From Hyphomicrobiales bacterium (GTDB lineage: Bacteria > Pseudomonadota > Alphaproteobacteria > Rhizobiales > Xanthobacteraceae), in contig JAFAUQ010000092.1 in assembly GCA_019243195.1 (NCBI GenBank), forward strand, positions 1 through 37,789: a DNA stretch of 37,789 nucleotides, written 5' to 3'. A program made the translations under genes and the position numbers. Shown here piece after piece: positions 1 to 7,887 of this stretch. The number at the start of each line of letters is the position of its first letter. Positions within the stretch are counted from its first letter, which is position 1. The notes beneath the pieces are model-generated. The model was not told the origin of the DNA. It worked only from the letters and a program-made list of their open reading frames with translations, and did no database searches.

Positions 1-4
1 GGTC

Positions 5-1591
5 ATGATCGATCGCATCCTCACCGTCGGCGGCTATACCCTCGTTTCGCGCGTCACCGGCTTCCTGCGCGACGTGGTGATGGCGGCGGTGCTCGGCGCC
101 GGCCCGATCGCCGACGCTTTCCTGGTCGCGTTCCGTCTGCCCAATCACTTTCGCGCCATCTTCGCCGAGGGCGCGTTCAGCGCGGCCTTCGTGCCGGCCT
201 ACGCGCGCATCCGCATCGAGGGCGGCGCCGACAGGGCGCGGATCTTCGCCGATCGCATCTTCATGCTGCTGCTCGTCACCCAACTCGTGCTGCTGGCGCT
301 CGCCCTCGGCTTCACTCCGGCGGTGATCCGCCTGCTCGCGCCCGGCTTCGACAACGACCCCGGCCGCTTCGCTCTCGCGGTCGCGCTCACCCGCGTGACG
401 TTTCCCTATCTGCTGGCAATGACCTTGGTCTCGCTCTACGGCGGCATGCTCAACGCGCTCGACCGGTTCGCCGCGCCGGCGGCCGCGCCGATCCTGCTCA
501 ACCTCTCGATGATGGCGACGCTCATGCTCGCCGCCTTCTTCCCGAGCGCCGGGCACGCCGCGGCCTGGGGCGTGCTGATCGCCGGCGCGCTCGAAGCGGC
601 GCTGCTCGCCGGCGCGATCGGCCGGCTCGGCGAACTGCCGCGGCTCGCGCGCATGGCGTGGGATGCCGACGTGAAGCGTTTTTTCATTGCGCTCGGCCCG
701 GCGACTATCGGCTCGGGCGGCGTGCAGCTCGCGCTGTTCGCCGACACCATCATCGCGAGCTTCCTGCCGGCGGGCGCGATTTCCGCACTTTATTATGCCG
801 ATCGCCTCAATCAGCTGCCCATCGGCGTCATTGGAATCGCGGTCGGGACCGTGCTGCTGCCGGAAATGTCGCGTCTCATCGCCCGGGGCGATGCGGAGGA
901 CGCGCGCCGCGCCCAGAGCCGCGCGATCGAGTTCACCCTGCTGCTGTCGCTGCCGTGCCTCGTCGCCTTCCTGATCATTCCCGACCTGATCCTGCGCGCG
1001 CTCTTTGCCCGCGGTGCCTTCACGGCCGCCGACGCGGCCGCCGCCGGCGCGACGCTCAGAGCCTACGCGCTCGGCCTGCTGCCGTTCGTGCTCATCCGCA
1101 GCATGGTCGCGATGTTCTTTGCCCGCGGCAACACCGCGACGCCGGTCACGGCCGCGCTGACCGCCGTGCCGGTGAACATCGCCTTCAAGATTCTGCTGAT
1201 GGGCCCGCTCGCCCAGGTCGGACTGGCGCTCGCCACCACCATCGGCGCCTGGATCAATTTCCTGCTCGTGCTGTGGTTTGGCGTGCGCGCCGGATATCTG
1301 CGGCGCGACGCCGATCTTTTCCACGCGATGGGGAAGCTCGCCGTCGCGAGTGCGGCGATCGCGCTCGTGCTGGGGTTCGGCCGCGCGCCGGCGCTCGATC
1401 TCTTCGCCGCATCGGGGCACTGGCGCGATTTCTTCGGCCTCGTGCTGCTCGCCGCCGCCGGGGGCGCCGCTTACGTCGGCGTCGTGCTCGCGCTGTTCGG
1501 CCGCCAGTGGCTTGCGCTGCTGCGCCGCCGCCGCGCGGCGACGGCGAGCGCGACGAGACCGCTGCCGGACCCACAGGCACCGCTTGAGTGA
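5..1591 (+). CDS. murJ: Lipid II flippase MurJ (MviN family)
   Basis: 528-aa polytopic inner-membrane protein that fits the MurJ/MviN family (usual length about 510-530 aa). Members of this MOP-superfamily group move lipid II across the cytoplasmic membrane for peptidoglycan synthesis. The N-terminus carries the family pattern TVGGYTLVSRVTGFLRDV followed by the GPIADAFLVAFRLPN region, and many hydrophobic segments run to about residue 505. The C-terminus is a short Arg/Ala-rich tail. The ATG at position 5 is so near the window edge that an upstream start cannot be excluded, but the start matches the family N-terminus. It has no same-strand partner in view; the next gene is convergent. Family assignment is secure. 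Confidence 0.93.
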   Translation: MIDRILTVGGYTLVSRVTGFLRDVVMAAVLGAGPIADAFLVAFRLPNHFRAIFAEGAFSAAFVPAYARIRIEGGADRARIFADRIFMLLLVTQLVLLALALGFTPAVIRLLAPGFDNDPGRFALAVALTRVTFPYLLAMTLVSLYGGMLNALDRFAAPAAAPILLNLSMMATLMLAAFFPSAGHAAAWGVLIAGALEAALLAGAIGRLGELPRLARMAWDADVKRFFIALGPATIGSGGVQLALFADTIIASFLPAGAISALYYADRLNQLPIGVIGIAVGTVLLPEMSRLIARGDAEDARRAQSRAIEFTLLLSLPCLVAFLIIPDLILRALFARGAFTAADAAAAGATLRAYALGLLPFVLIRSMVAMFFARGNTATPVTAALTAVPVNIAFKILLMGPLAQVGLALATTIGAWINFLLVLWFGVRAGYLRRDADLFHAMGKLAVASAAIALVLGFGRAPALDLFAASGHWRDFFGLVLLAAAGGAAYVGVVLALFGRQWLALLRRRRAATASATRPLPDPQAPLE

Positions 1592-1721
1592 GCCGGTGTG
1601 AACGGCCTGTTATTTTGGTGCGCCGTCGGCCGTCTATCTGCCGCGCCGGTCGCCTTAGACCGGGATGACCATTCGAAGGAAAGTCATCCCGATCTACGAG
1701 CTGCGATATTTGCAGCCGCCG

Positions 1722-4595
1722 CTACGCGTCCGACCCTGCTCTTGCGTGCCGCGCCCGGCCTTTGCGTGCGCGTGCCGCCGGAACCTTCGAGGTCTTGATC
1801 ACGGCGCCATCTGCGATTTCGTACCAGATCCTGCCGCTCCAGCCGGCCGGGACGGTCGGCGGCGATGCGATCACGGCAGCCGCCGCGTGATCGGCCACGG
1901 CCGCCCTCGCGCCGAACAGGGTCGCGAGTTTGGTGCCGATCGGCGAGCCCAGCCCGGTGCAGGGATCGGGGCCTATTCGCGCTCGGTAGAAACCGTTGTC
2001 GCCTTGCGAGATGTCGTTGAAGCAAAGGTGGTTTGCCCACAACTGCGGTGAAACGAAACCCAGCTTCGTTCCGAAGGCGGCAAAGAGTCCGGCATAGAGC
2101 GGAGCGACCGCGCTTGTCCCGCCGACCTGCTCGCTGCCGCCGTGAACGTAGATCTTATAGGGCGTGATCCGGTCATCGGCATTCGCGGCGACGTCGGGCA
2201 CCATCCGGCCGGGCCCGTTCGGCGCGCCGGCCTGGAACGATTGCTGCGGGAAGTATCGCGAGTATCCGCCGCCCGTTCCCTCGCCATCGGTTTGGCCGGG
2301 GTTGTCGTTCCAAACCGTCTCGGCCGTTGCGGTCTTCGTCGTGCCCCCGCACGCGACCACGTGCGGACATGAGGATGGAACGTCCACATTCGTCGGATCG
2401 GGCCCGCCGTCGCCTGAGTCGTTATCGCCCGAAGCGGCGAAGACGACCATTCCGGCAGCCGTCGCGTCCGTTGCCGCCAGTTCCATGTCCTTGATGAGGT
2501 CCTTGCCGACCTGCTGACTGGCTTGTTGCCAGAGCGCCTCGTCGGCGCCCCACGAAATCGAGCAGATGTCGCATCCGTCTGCGGCGGCTCTGCGCACCGC
2601 GGTGGCGATGCTCGTGAGACTATTGGCGGATGCCCAGTAGACGCGGATCGTCGCGGCGTGGCCGGTTGCGGCGTAATACGCCGCACCGGCGACCTGGATG
2701 TCCAACGCGACCTCGAAGTCCGGATCCCTCGGGTCCCCGACGTGCCGGTTGGGGTTATTGCGCGTCCCATCAACGCTCACGTCGACGATATCCGGTGTCG
2801 GCTGCCCGATCGAGGAGAAGAACGCGTCCATGTCCGATCGTACCCAGCCGCCATCGAGTTCAATAATCGCAATCCGTCCTCCGCCGGCCAAGCCGGTCGG
2901 CCAATCGTACGCCTTGCACAGGTCCGGCACCGACCACGCCCGCGCTCCAGCCGCGGCCCGCGGCACCGGCTTGACGTCGGCGCGCTTGAAGTAGGGAACC
3001 AACCGCGCCTGCCGGGCGAGAACGCGAGCGCGCAAGGCATGACTGGCGACCGACACGTCGTAGAGTGCCGCGAGATCCGCCTTGAGCGCCGTGCGCGAGT
3101 TTCCGTCCAGATAGATCATGTGGCCGGAAGGATAATATTTCGGCGTGATATTCTGCCGGATTGTCGCATTGTCGAGCGGCATGTTGGCGAGGTCGAGCGT
3201 GGTCTGCAGGAACGGCGTCACCGAATCGAAATACCCATTGGCTGACAGCACTTTCAGGTTGGGATTGAGCGCCATCGTCGCCGCGAGGTCGCCGGCCGTA
3301 TAGAGCAGGGGGTTGCCGTTGCTGTCCTTGCCTCCTCTCTGCGCCCCTGTCGGGTCGATATGGCCGAAATCCCAATTGGCAAAGCATTGAGTATTGAGAT
3401 CGGTGAAAGCGGAGGTCGAAGTGAACTTCAGTTCGTCGTTGAGATAAAAGTTCCACATCCTCGTGTAGACGCCGTTGACCGCCGTCATCGTCGGATCATT
3501 GCCGCCCGAATTGGGATCGATCGATCCGGCGATTCCGGTATCGACCGCGGTCACGCGGCCGTCGTAGGCGCCGAGCGCAACACCTTCCGCCTTCATCAGA
3601 AGGATGAGGAACAACAGGCCCGAGCTGTTGCTCGCGCTCACGTCGAGGTCCCAGCTCTGCAGCGTAGCGATGGGAATGCCGGTATAGTCGCTCAGCTTCT
3701 GCACCGTGCCCGGATCGGCATGCGCCGGATCTCCGAGTGCATTCACGTAAGGACCTTGTGCGAAGGACGCGACTGTATCCATGAACGAGGGCAGGTCGGG
3801 CGGCGGCGGCGAGACGGTGGTCTTCTGGTGATAATAGGCGTCGGCCGCAAGAGTCGGCAGCAAGCCGATCGGATTGCCGTATTTCGTGTAGTCGAGGATC
3901 GACGATTGCAGCGTGATGCCGTTCAAATCGATTCCATCTTCGTGCAGGAGCCAGGCGAGCACGCAGCTTCGCGCGGTGCCGTATGATTCGCCGAACAGGA
4001 AGAGGGGCGAGTTCCAGCGGTCGTATCTGGTGAGATAGCGTTTGATGAATTGTTTTATCGAGCCGGCGTCCTGGTCGACGCCCCAGAAATCCCGGTTCTT
4101 GTTTGGCGCGATGGCGGCCGAATAGCCGGTGCCGACCGGGTTGATGAAGACGAGATCGCTGCGGTCCAGCAGGGTATCGGGATTGTCTTCAAGCGTATAC
4201 GGGGCGGGCGGCGTAAACCCCGGCATATTGGTCTTGATGCGTCGCGGCGCAAAAGAGCCGAGCAGGAGCCAGACCGAGGAGGAGCCCGGGCCGCCGTTGT
4301 AGAAGAAGGTGACCGGGCGGGTCCCGCTCGCCGCCCCATCCGCAGTAAACGCGACATAGAATATTCTCGCCGCCGGCAGGGAATGCGAGTCGTCGATGGT
4401 GACGAGGTGCCCGGCGGTCGCAGTATAGGGAATGGTCTTTCCGGGGAGCACTGCGATGTGATGGGTGACCGCCTCGCTCTCGGTCGTGTTGGTCGCTGAA
4501 TCGTCGGGGCCGTTGCCGTAAGGCGTAGGGTCGAAAAACGGCCGATCGGCGGGGGTGGATGCTGAGGTTGCGGCTGCCAATGCGATGTCGTTCAT
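1722..4595 (-). CDS. S10 serine carboxypeptidase - S53 sedolisin fusion peptidase
   Basis: 957-aa protein with two different serine-peptidase domains. Residues about 45-510 are a peptidase S10 domain: N100-GGPGSSS oxyanion motif, nucleophile Ser204 in FGESYGT, Asp457 in NGYFDSVTP and His492 in SGHMIYLD. Residues about 555-900 are a sedolisin (S53) domain: Glu628 and Asp632 in EVALDIQ, Asp724 in SGDNDSG, Ser828 in GGTSAVAP, and a C-terminal calcium-site-like segment NDISQGDNGF...CTGLGSP. Both families typically act on peptides at acid pH. The usual S53 activation pro-domain is not seen; the S10 domain occupies its place. No signal peptide is visible, so location is uncertain. I chose the ATG at 4595 (RBS-like AAGAGAG just upstream) over a TTG at 4616. 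The C-terminal 25 residues are basic and low complexity. The frame is open throughout, so this is not an obvious assembly join. Confidence 0.9.
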   Translation of the reverse strand: MNDIALAAATSASTPADRPFFDPTPYGNGPDDSATNTTESEAVTHHIAVLPGKTIPYTATAGHLVTIDDSHSLPAARIFYVAFTADGAASGTRPVTFFYNGGPGSSSVWLLLGSFAPRRIKTNMPGFTPPAPYTLEDNPDTLLDRSDLVFINPVGTGYSAAIAPNKNRDFWGVDQDAGSIKQFIKRYLTRYDRWNSPLFLFGESYGTARSCVLAWLLHEDGIDLNGITLQSSILDYTKYGNPIGLLPTLAADAYYHQKTTVSPPPPDLPSFMDTVASFAQGPYVNALGDPAHADPGTVQKLSDYTGIPIATLQSWDLDVSASNSSGLLFLILLMKAEGVALGAYDGRVTAVDTGIAGSIDPNSGGNDPTMTAVNGVYTRMWNFYLNDELKFTSTSAFTDLNTQCFANWDFGHIDPTGAQRGGKDSNGNPLLYTAGDLAATMALNPNLKVLSANGYFDSVTPFLQTTLDLANMPLDNATIRQNITPKYYPSGHMIYLDGNSRTALKADLAALYDVSVASHALRARVLARQARLVPYFKRADVKPVPRAAAGARAWSVPDLCKAYDWPTGLAGGGRIAIIELDGGWVRSDMDAFFSSIGQPTPDIVDVSVDGTRNNPNRHVGDPRDPDFEVALDIQVAGAAYYAATGHAATIRVYWASANSLTSIATAVRRAAADGCDICSISWGADEALWQQASQQVGKDLIKDMELAATDATAAGMVVFAASGDNDSGDGGPDPTNVDVPSSCPHVVACGGTTKTATAETVWNDNPGQTDGEGTGGGYSRYFPQQSFQAGAPNGPGRMVPDVAANADDRITPYKIYVHGGSEQVGGTSAVAPLYAGLFAAFGTKLGFVSPQLWANHLCFNDISQGDNGFYRARIGPDPCTGLGSPIGTKLATLFGARAAVADHAAAAVIASPPTVPAGWSGRIWYEIADGAVIKTSKVPAARARKGRARHARAGSDA

Positions 4596-4616
4596 GGGAT
4601 ATGCTCTCTTTTGCAA

Positions 4617-4896
4617 ATGAAAAACGCCTTATCCTAAGGTTGATTAATCGAGTCATCGTGTGAATTTTTTCACACAGGCGAAAAAATCGTCGACTCGTCG
4701 CGATCTCCGACTCTGGCCACCGGCCAGGCGCGGTTGCTCGCCGCGGCCGGTACGACTACGCGAGAGGATGCCGGCACGAGGAATAATTGCCGCAAACGCG
4801 GTGCTCGTAGAGCCCTCTCCCGCAAGGGGAGAGGGCACAAATACGACCACCGCGCGTCTGCTAGAGTTCGCTATCGCGAACGATGGCGATTGTTAG
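4617..4896. promoter_or_regulatory. AT-rich leader/promoter region of the S10-S53 gene with two palindromes
   Basis: This 280-bp gap separates the O-methyltransferase gene from the peptidase gene on the same strand. Its peptidase-proximal part is AT-rich. It holds GTGTGAA-TTTT-TTCACAC (4658-4675), a perfect 7-bp inverted repeat, and CCTTA-TCC-TAAGG (4627-4639). Both lie within about 80 bp upstream of the peptidase ATG and look like operator half-sites. Neither is followed by a T-run on the minus strand, so they are not classical terminators. A family F hairpin lies at 4812-4836. No -35/-10 pair could be assigned with confidence. Confidence 0.4.
4812..4836. repeat. CCCTCTCC palindromic repeat (family F, copy 1)
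   Basis: A 25-bp perfect inverted repeat: GCCCTCTCCC, 5-nt loop, GGGAGAGGGC. The same unit recurs at 11576-11600 and 11678-11703. It lies between two minus-strand genes. Dispersed hairpins of this type are, from memory, common in Bradyrhizobium-like intergenic DNA. Confidence 0.75.
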
Positions 4897-5661
4897 TTAT
4901 GGCTTCACCAGATACGCGCCGGGCACGTTGGTCCAGGCGAAGGTTTTTAGCCGCACATCCGGCATGGGCGCGAAAAATTCATCGACCGCGGCGCTCTCGC
5001 CGGCCCAGGCCGGAATGGCGTATTCGTCGAAAATGAGAACGCCGCAGCGGGCGACGCGCGGCCAGATCGCCGCGAGCGCCGCCTTGGTCGGCTGGTAGAG
5101 ATCGCAGTCGAAATGCACCAGCGAAAAGCGCACGCCCTGATTTTCGTCGAGGAAGCGCGGTACGGTTTCTTCGATCTGGCCGCGCACGAGCTTGATGCGC
5201 GGCTTGAACGGAATGAAACGGTCGGAATCGAAAATCGCAATCGCATCGTTAAGCTCGTCGAGATAGCCGCCCGGATCGAAGCCGCCGATGACCTTGCCGG
5301 CGTCGGCGGAGGGCCGCGAGTCCTCCGGCGAAAGCTCGGTGAAGCCTTGCCAGTTGTCGAAGCCGTAGACCGTCTTGGTGCGATTGCCGATGCAATAGGC
5401 TTCGAGCAAATTCGCCCAGGTGAAGAGGCCGAGGCCACGGAATACGCCCAGTTCCGCGATATCGCCCGGCACCTCGAGCGCGAGCTTGAACAGCTCGACA
5501 TGGGCGAGGAAGCGCTTGAGCAACTGCCGCCGCGCCAGCACCGGAAAGTGTTTGACCGCGGTGAGCGGATCGATGGCGTAACGCGCGCAATGTTCGGCGA
5601 TGCGCTCCTCGACCGCGCTGTCGAGGTTGGATTTGGCAAAGCCGTCGCTGCGGTCGAGCAT
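4897..5661 (-). CDS. TylF/MycF-type O-methyltransferase
   Basis: 254-aa protein resembling the TylF/MycF (macrocin O-methyltransferase) family, which are SAM- and metal-dependent sugar O-methyltransferases. Visible features are the SAM-loop segment DIAELGVFRGLGLFTWANLL, the acidic strand TVYGFDNWQGF and a metal-site-like segment LVHFDCDLYQPTKAAL followed by GVLIFDEYAIPAW. Family members usually run 240-260 aa. The reading frame extends upstream into the neighbouring gene, but the first start giving a sensible N-terminus is the ATG at 5661, 17 bp after the dioxygenase stop. It is the last gene of a three-gene minus-strand cassette. The substrate is unknown; a sugar or secondary metabolite is the natural guess. 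Confidence 0.85.
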   Translation of the reverse strand: MLDRSDGFAKSNLDSAVEERIAEHCARYAIDPLTAVKHFPVLARRQLLKRFLAHVELFKLALEVPGDIAELGVFRGLGLFTWANLLEAYCIGNRTKTVYGFDNWQGFTELSPEDSRPSADAGKVIGGFDPGGYLDELNDAIAIFDSDRFIPFKPRIKLVRGQIEETVPRFLDENQGVRFSLVHFDCDLYQPTKAALAAIWPRVARCGVLIFDEYAIPAWAGESAAVDEFFAPMPDVRLKTFAWTNVPGAYLVKP

Positions 5662-5678
5662 CGCAACCCCAGAAAAAG

Positions 5679-6500
5679 TCAGGCGGCCGGGGCGACGACG
5701 CGCCGCTCGGCGAGATCGAGGTAGTGTTTGGACGAGCGCGAGTTGTCGCCGAAGAAGCGGAAGTCCACGCTCAGCCGCATGCGCGCCGAAACGTTGGGCA
5801 TCGACTCGTGCACGGTCTCGTTCCTCATGACCACGACGTCGCCCGGCGCCAGCGGGTAAAGCTCGACGCGGTCGAGGCCCGCCACCGTGACGCCGGGAAT
5901 CCAGCCGTCCGCCGGCGCCACCGCGTCGCCGCAAAACAATTCACCGCGGCCCTGCGTGCGTGGATAGACCGCCATGCCGCCGCACGCGCGATCGATCTCG
6001 ACCAGCGGCACCCATACGACGCAGAACGGGCCGAGATGTTTGTTGTAGGTCACGTCCTGATGCGCCGGCACGGCCGCCTTGACGTTGCCGGCGAGCACGA
6101 AGCGGGCCGTGGGCGGCATGTGCACGAACAATTTCGTGGCGCCGAGCAGCGCGTAGAGCAGCGGCTGCGCGGCGAGCGCGAGCGGTATCCGCCACAGCGC
6201 TTCGCTCAGCCGCACGGGGAGGGGGAAATGGCCGAGCAGCACGTGCCGGTCCTCGGGCGGCACGGCCGCAGGCTGTTCGAGGAGCCGTGCCACCTGCGCG
6301 CCGGCGTCGGGCGCATCGGCCGCGATCCGGTGGCGGGCAAACAGGGCTGCCATATCGCTGAGCGCGGTGGTGAGGTAATCGTGCGTCTCACGGCAAACCG
6401 CGGCGGGCAGCGCCTGCTTGATGACGAGCACGCCCTCATCAGCGAAGATTTGCCGGGCGTCGATGAGCGGCGTGTCCGCCGCGATGGTGAAGGCCGCCAT
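5679..6500 (-). CDS. Phytanoyl-CoA dioxygenase (PhyH) family protein
   Basis: 273-aa protein of the Fe(II)/2-oxoglutarate-dependent PhyH superfamily. The metal triad is visible: His147 and Asp149 in AHQDVTYN and the distal His231 in RNETVHESM. The segment MRLSVDFRFFG supplies an Arg of the kind that binds 2-oxoglutarate. Such enzymes hydroxylate, halogenate or otherwise oxidise lipids, sugars and natural products. I chose the ATG at 6500 because it begins the conserved domain and leaves 49 bp after the upstream methyltransferase gene. It lies between two methyltransferase genes on the same strand with short gaps, so co-transcription is likely. Its substrate cannot be read from the sequence. 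Confidence 0.85.
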   Translation of the reverse strand: MAAFTIAADTPLIDARQIFADEGVLVIKQALPAAVCRETHDYLTTALSDMAALFARHRIAADAPDAGAQVARLLEQPAAVPPEDRHVLLGHFPLPVRLSEALWRIPLALAAQPLLYALLGATKLFVHMPPTARFVLAGNVKAAVPAHQDVTYNKHLGPFCVVWVPLVEIDRACGGMAVYPRTQGRGELFCGDAVAPADGWIPGVTVAGLDRVELYPLAPGDVVVMRNETVHESMPNVSARMRLSVDFRFFGDNSRSSKHYLDLAERRVVAPAA

Positions 6501-6549
6501 CGATCCGGGCGCGCGCTCGCGCCGCAGAGCGGCTGTTTGTTGCGGCTGA

Positions 6550-7755
6550 TTACGCACGGCGGCGCGCCTCGGTCCGCCGCGGCGGGCGGGCAACGCCCGA
6601 CACCGGATCGAGCCGGTTCCAATCGAGGTAGCGGAACTCGATCGGCAGCCGGCCGGCGCGGGCGATGATTCTTGCCGCCACGTTGCGCGACATCGGGATG
6701 AACACCGTGGCGCCGGCCGGTACTTCGGCGAGGCTCACGATCGGCCGGTCCATCAGGCTGTGGCCGCGCCGGCTTTCGTCCTCGTCGGCGAAGAAGGCGA
6801 CGTCGCCGATTTCCCGGGCGAGCCAAGCCGCCGCGATCGAAGAACCCATGATGCCGAAGGAGACGGCTTCTGCGCGGGCGGCGCGCGCCGCCTCGCGCAC
6901 GCCATCGAATAGGCGGAAGTAATCGCGGCAGAGCTTGTCGGCCGGCACCGCCGGCTCGTCCGACCACGATTTCTTTGTTTCGCCTTCCGCGGGGCCGGCG
7001 ATCGCAATCAATTCCTTTGGGATCGCGCGCGCGGTGAGATCGGTCGCCGGCAAGCCGGCGACGCGCAGCACACGGTCGAGGCTCTGCGCATCGAAATGCG
7101 AGCAGTGATCGGCAATTAAAAGGTCGATCGGGTTTTGCCGGATGTTCGGGACGATGACGACGATCCGTCCGGCGGGCGTGAGGTTGGCGAGCAATGGCCG
7201 CAGGAACGCCGCCGGGTTCGGCACGTGTTCGAGCACGTGACAGACGGTGATGAGGTCATAGCGGAACGGGTAGCTCACGCCGGTGCCGGTGTGGAAGCCG
7301 CGCACGCCGGGCAGCGCCAGGACTTCCTCCTTCCACATGTCGGAGATTTCGTAGCCGTAAAGTTCCCACTCCGGCCGGATGCGGTGGAAGCTCTTGAGCA
7401 GGTTGCCGTTCGAGCAGCCGATGTCGAGCAGCTTGCCGGCCGCGGGAAGGTCGATCAGGCGCAGCAGATATTTGAGCAGGATTTCCGTGCGCGGGCCGCT
7501 GCCGAACGGCGTGTTGAACAGGCGCGGCTCTTGGCCCGCCGCCTGGTGGTTGATGCGGTAGCGCTCGTAGATGCCTTCGGTGAGCCGGTGCCAGTCGCGG
7601 TCGATCACCTTCTGGATGGTGCCGCAGCGCGGGCACACCGCCCAGGTGACGCGCGCCTCGAGCGCCTGCACGTCGGACGAAACGAGCCCGAGCGGCCGGG
7701 TCGCGGCGTGCACCGGCTCGAGCCGCGGCGAATCGCAGACATGGCAAGGCGCCAT
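6550..7755 (-). CDS. Zinc-finger class I SAM methyltransferase (C-methyltransferase-like)
   Basis: 401-aa protein laid out like sugar C-methyltransferases of the TylCIII/NovU type. An N-terminal zinc-binding part has CHVC (near residue 4) and CPRC (near residue 42). A Rossmann SAM domain follows with LLDIGCSNGNLLKSF as motif I and ITVCHVLEHVPNPAAFL, and a C-terminal domain contains SFGIMGSSIAAAWLA and ends near FRYLDWNRLDP. Enzymes of this architecture methylate dTDP-hexoses or related substrates. The ATG at 7755 starts just before the first CxxC. An upstream in-frame GTG at 7794 would add 13 residues, and neither start has a clear RBS. It is the first gene of the cassette that continues into the PhyH and TylF-like genes. 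Confidence 0.85.
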   Translation of the reverse strand: MAPCHVCDSPRLEPVHAATRPLGLVSSDVQALEARVTWAVCPRCGTIQKVIDRDWHRLTEGIYERYRINHQAAGQEPRLFNTPFGSGPRTEILLKYLLRLIDLPAAGKLLDIGCSNGNLLKSFHRIRPEWELYGYEISDMWKEEVLALPGVRGFHTGTGVSYPFRYDLITVCHVLEHVPNPAAFLRPLLANLTPAGRIVVIVPNIRQNPIDLLIADHCSHFDAQSLDRVLRVAGLPATDLTARAIPKELIAIAGPAEGETKKSWSDEPAVPADKLCRDYFRLFDGVREAARAARAEAVSFGIMGSSIAAAWLAREIGDVAFFADEDESRRGHSLMDRPIVSLAEVPAGATVFIPMSRNVAARIIARAGRLPIEFRYLDWNRLDPVSGVARPPRRTEARRRA

Positions 7756-7887
7756 GGCGAATCGTAACTGATTCGCGGCTCGCGTGTGCGGCACCGGTGC
7801 GGGACCAATTTCGCTCCCTGCCGGGAACGAATCGCAATCCCACGCTTTCGACCTAGGGGCTGAAAAGCGCCTTCAGGAGAGCGCCGC

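Noticed and set aside
4596-4616. TTG at 4616 as the start of the S10-S53 gene
   Set aside because: The ATG at 4595 has an RBS-like AAGAGAG just upstream, which lies inside the longer version; the extra seven residues add no signal peptide.
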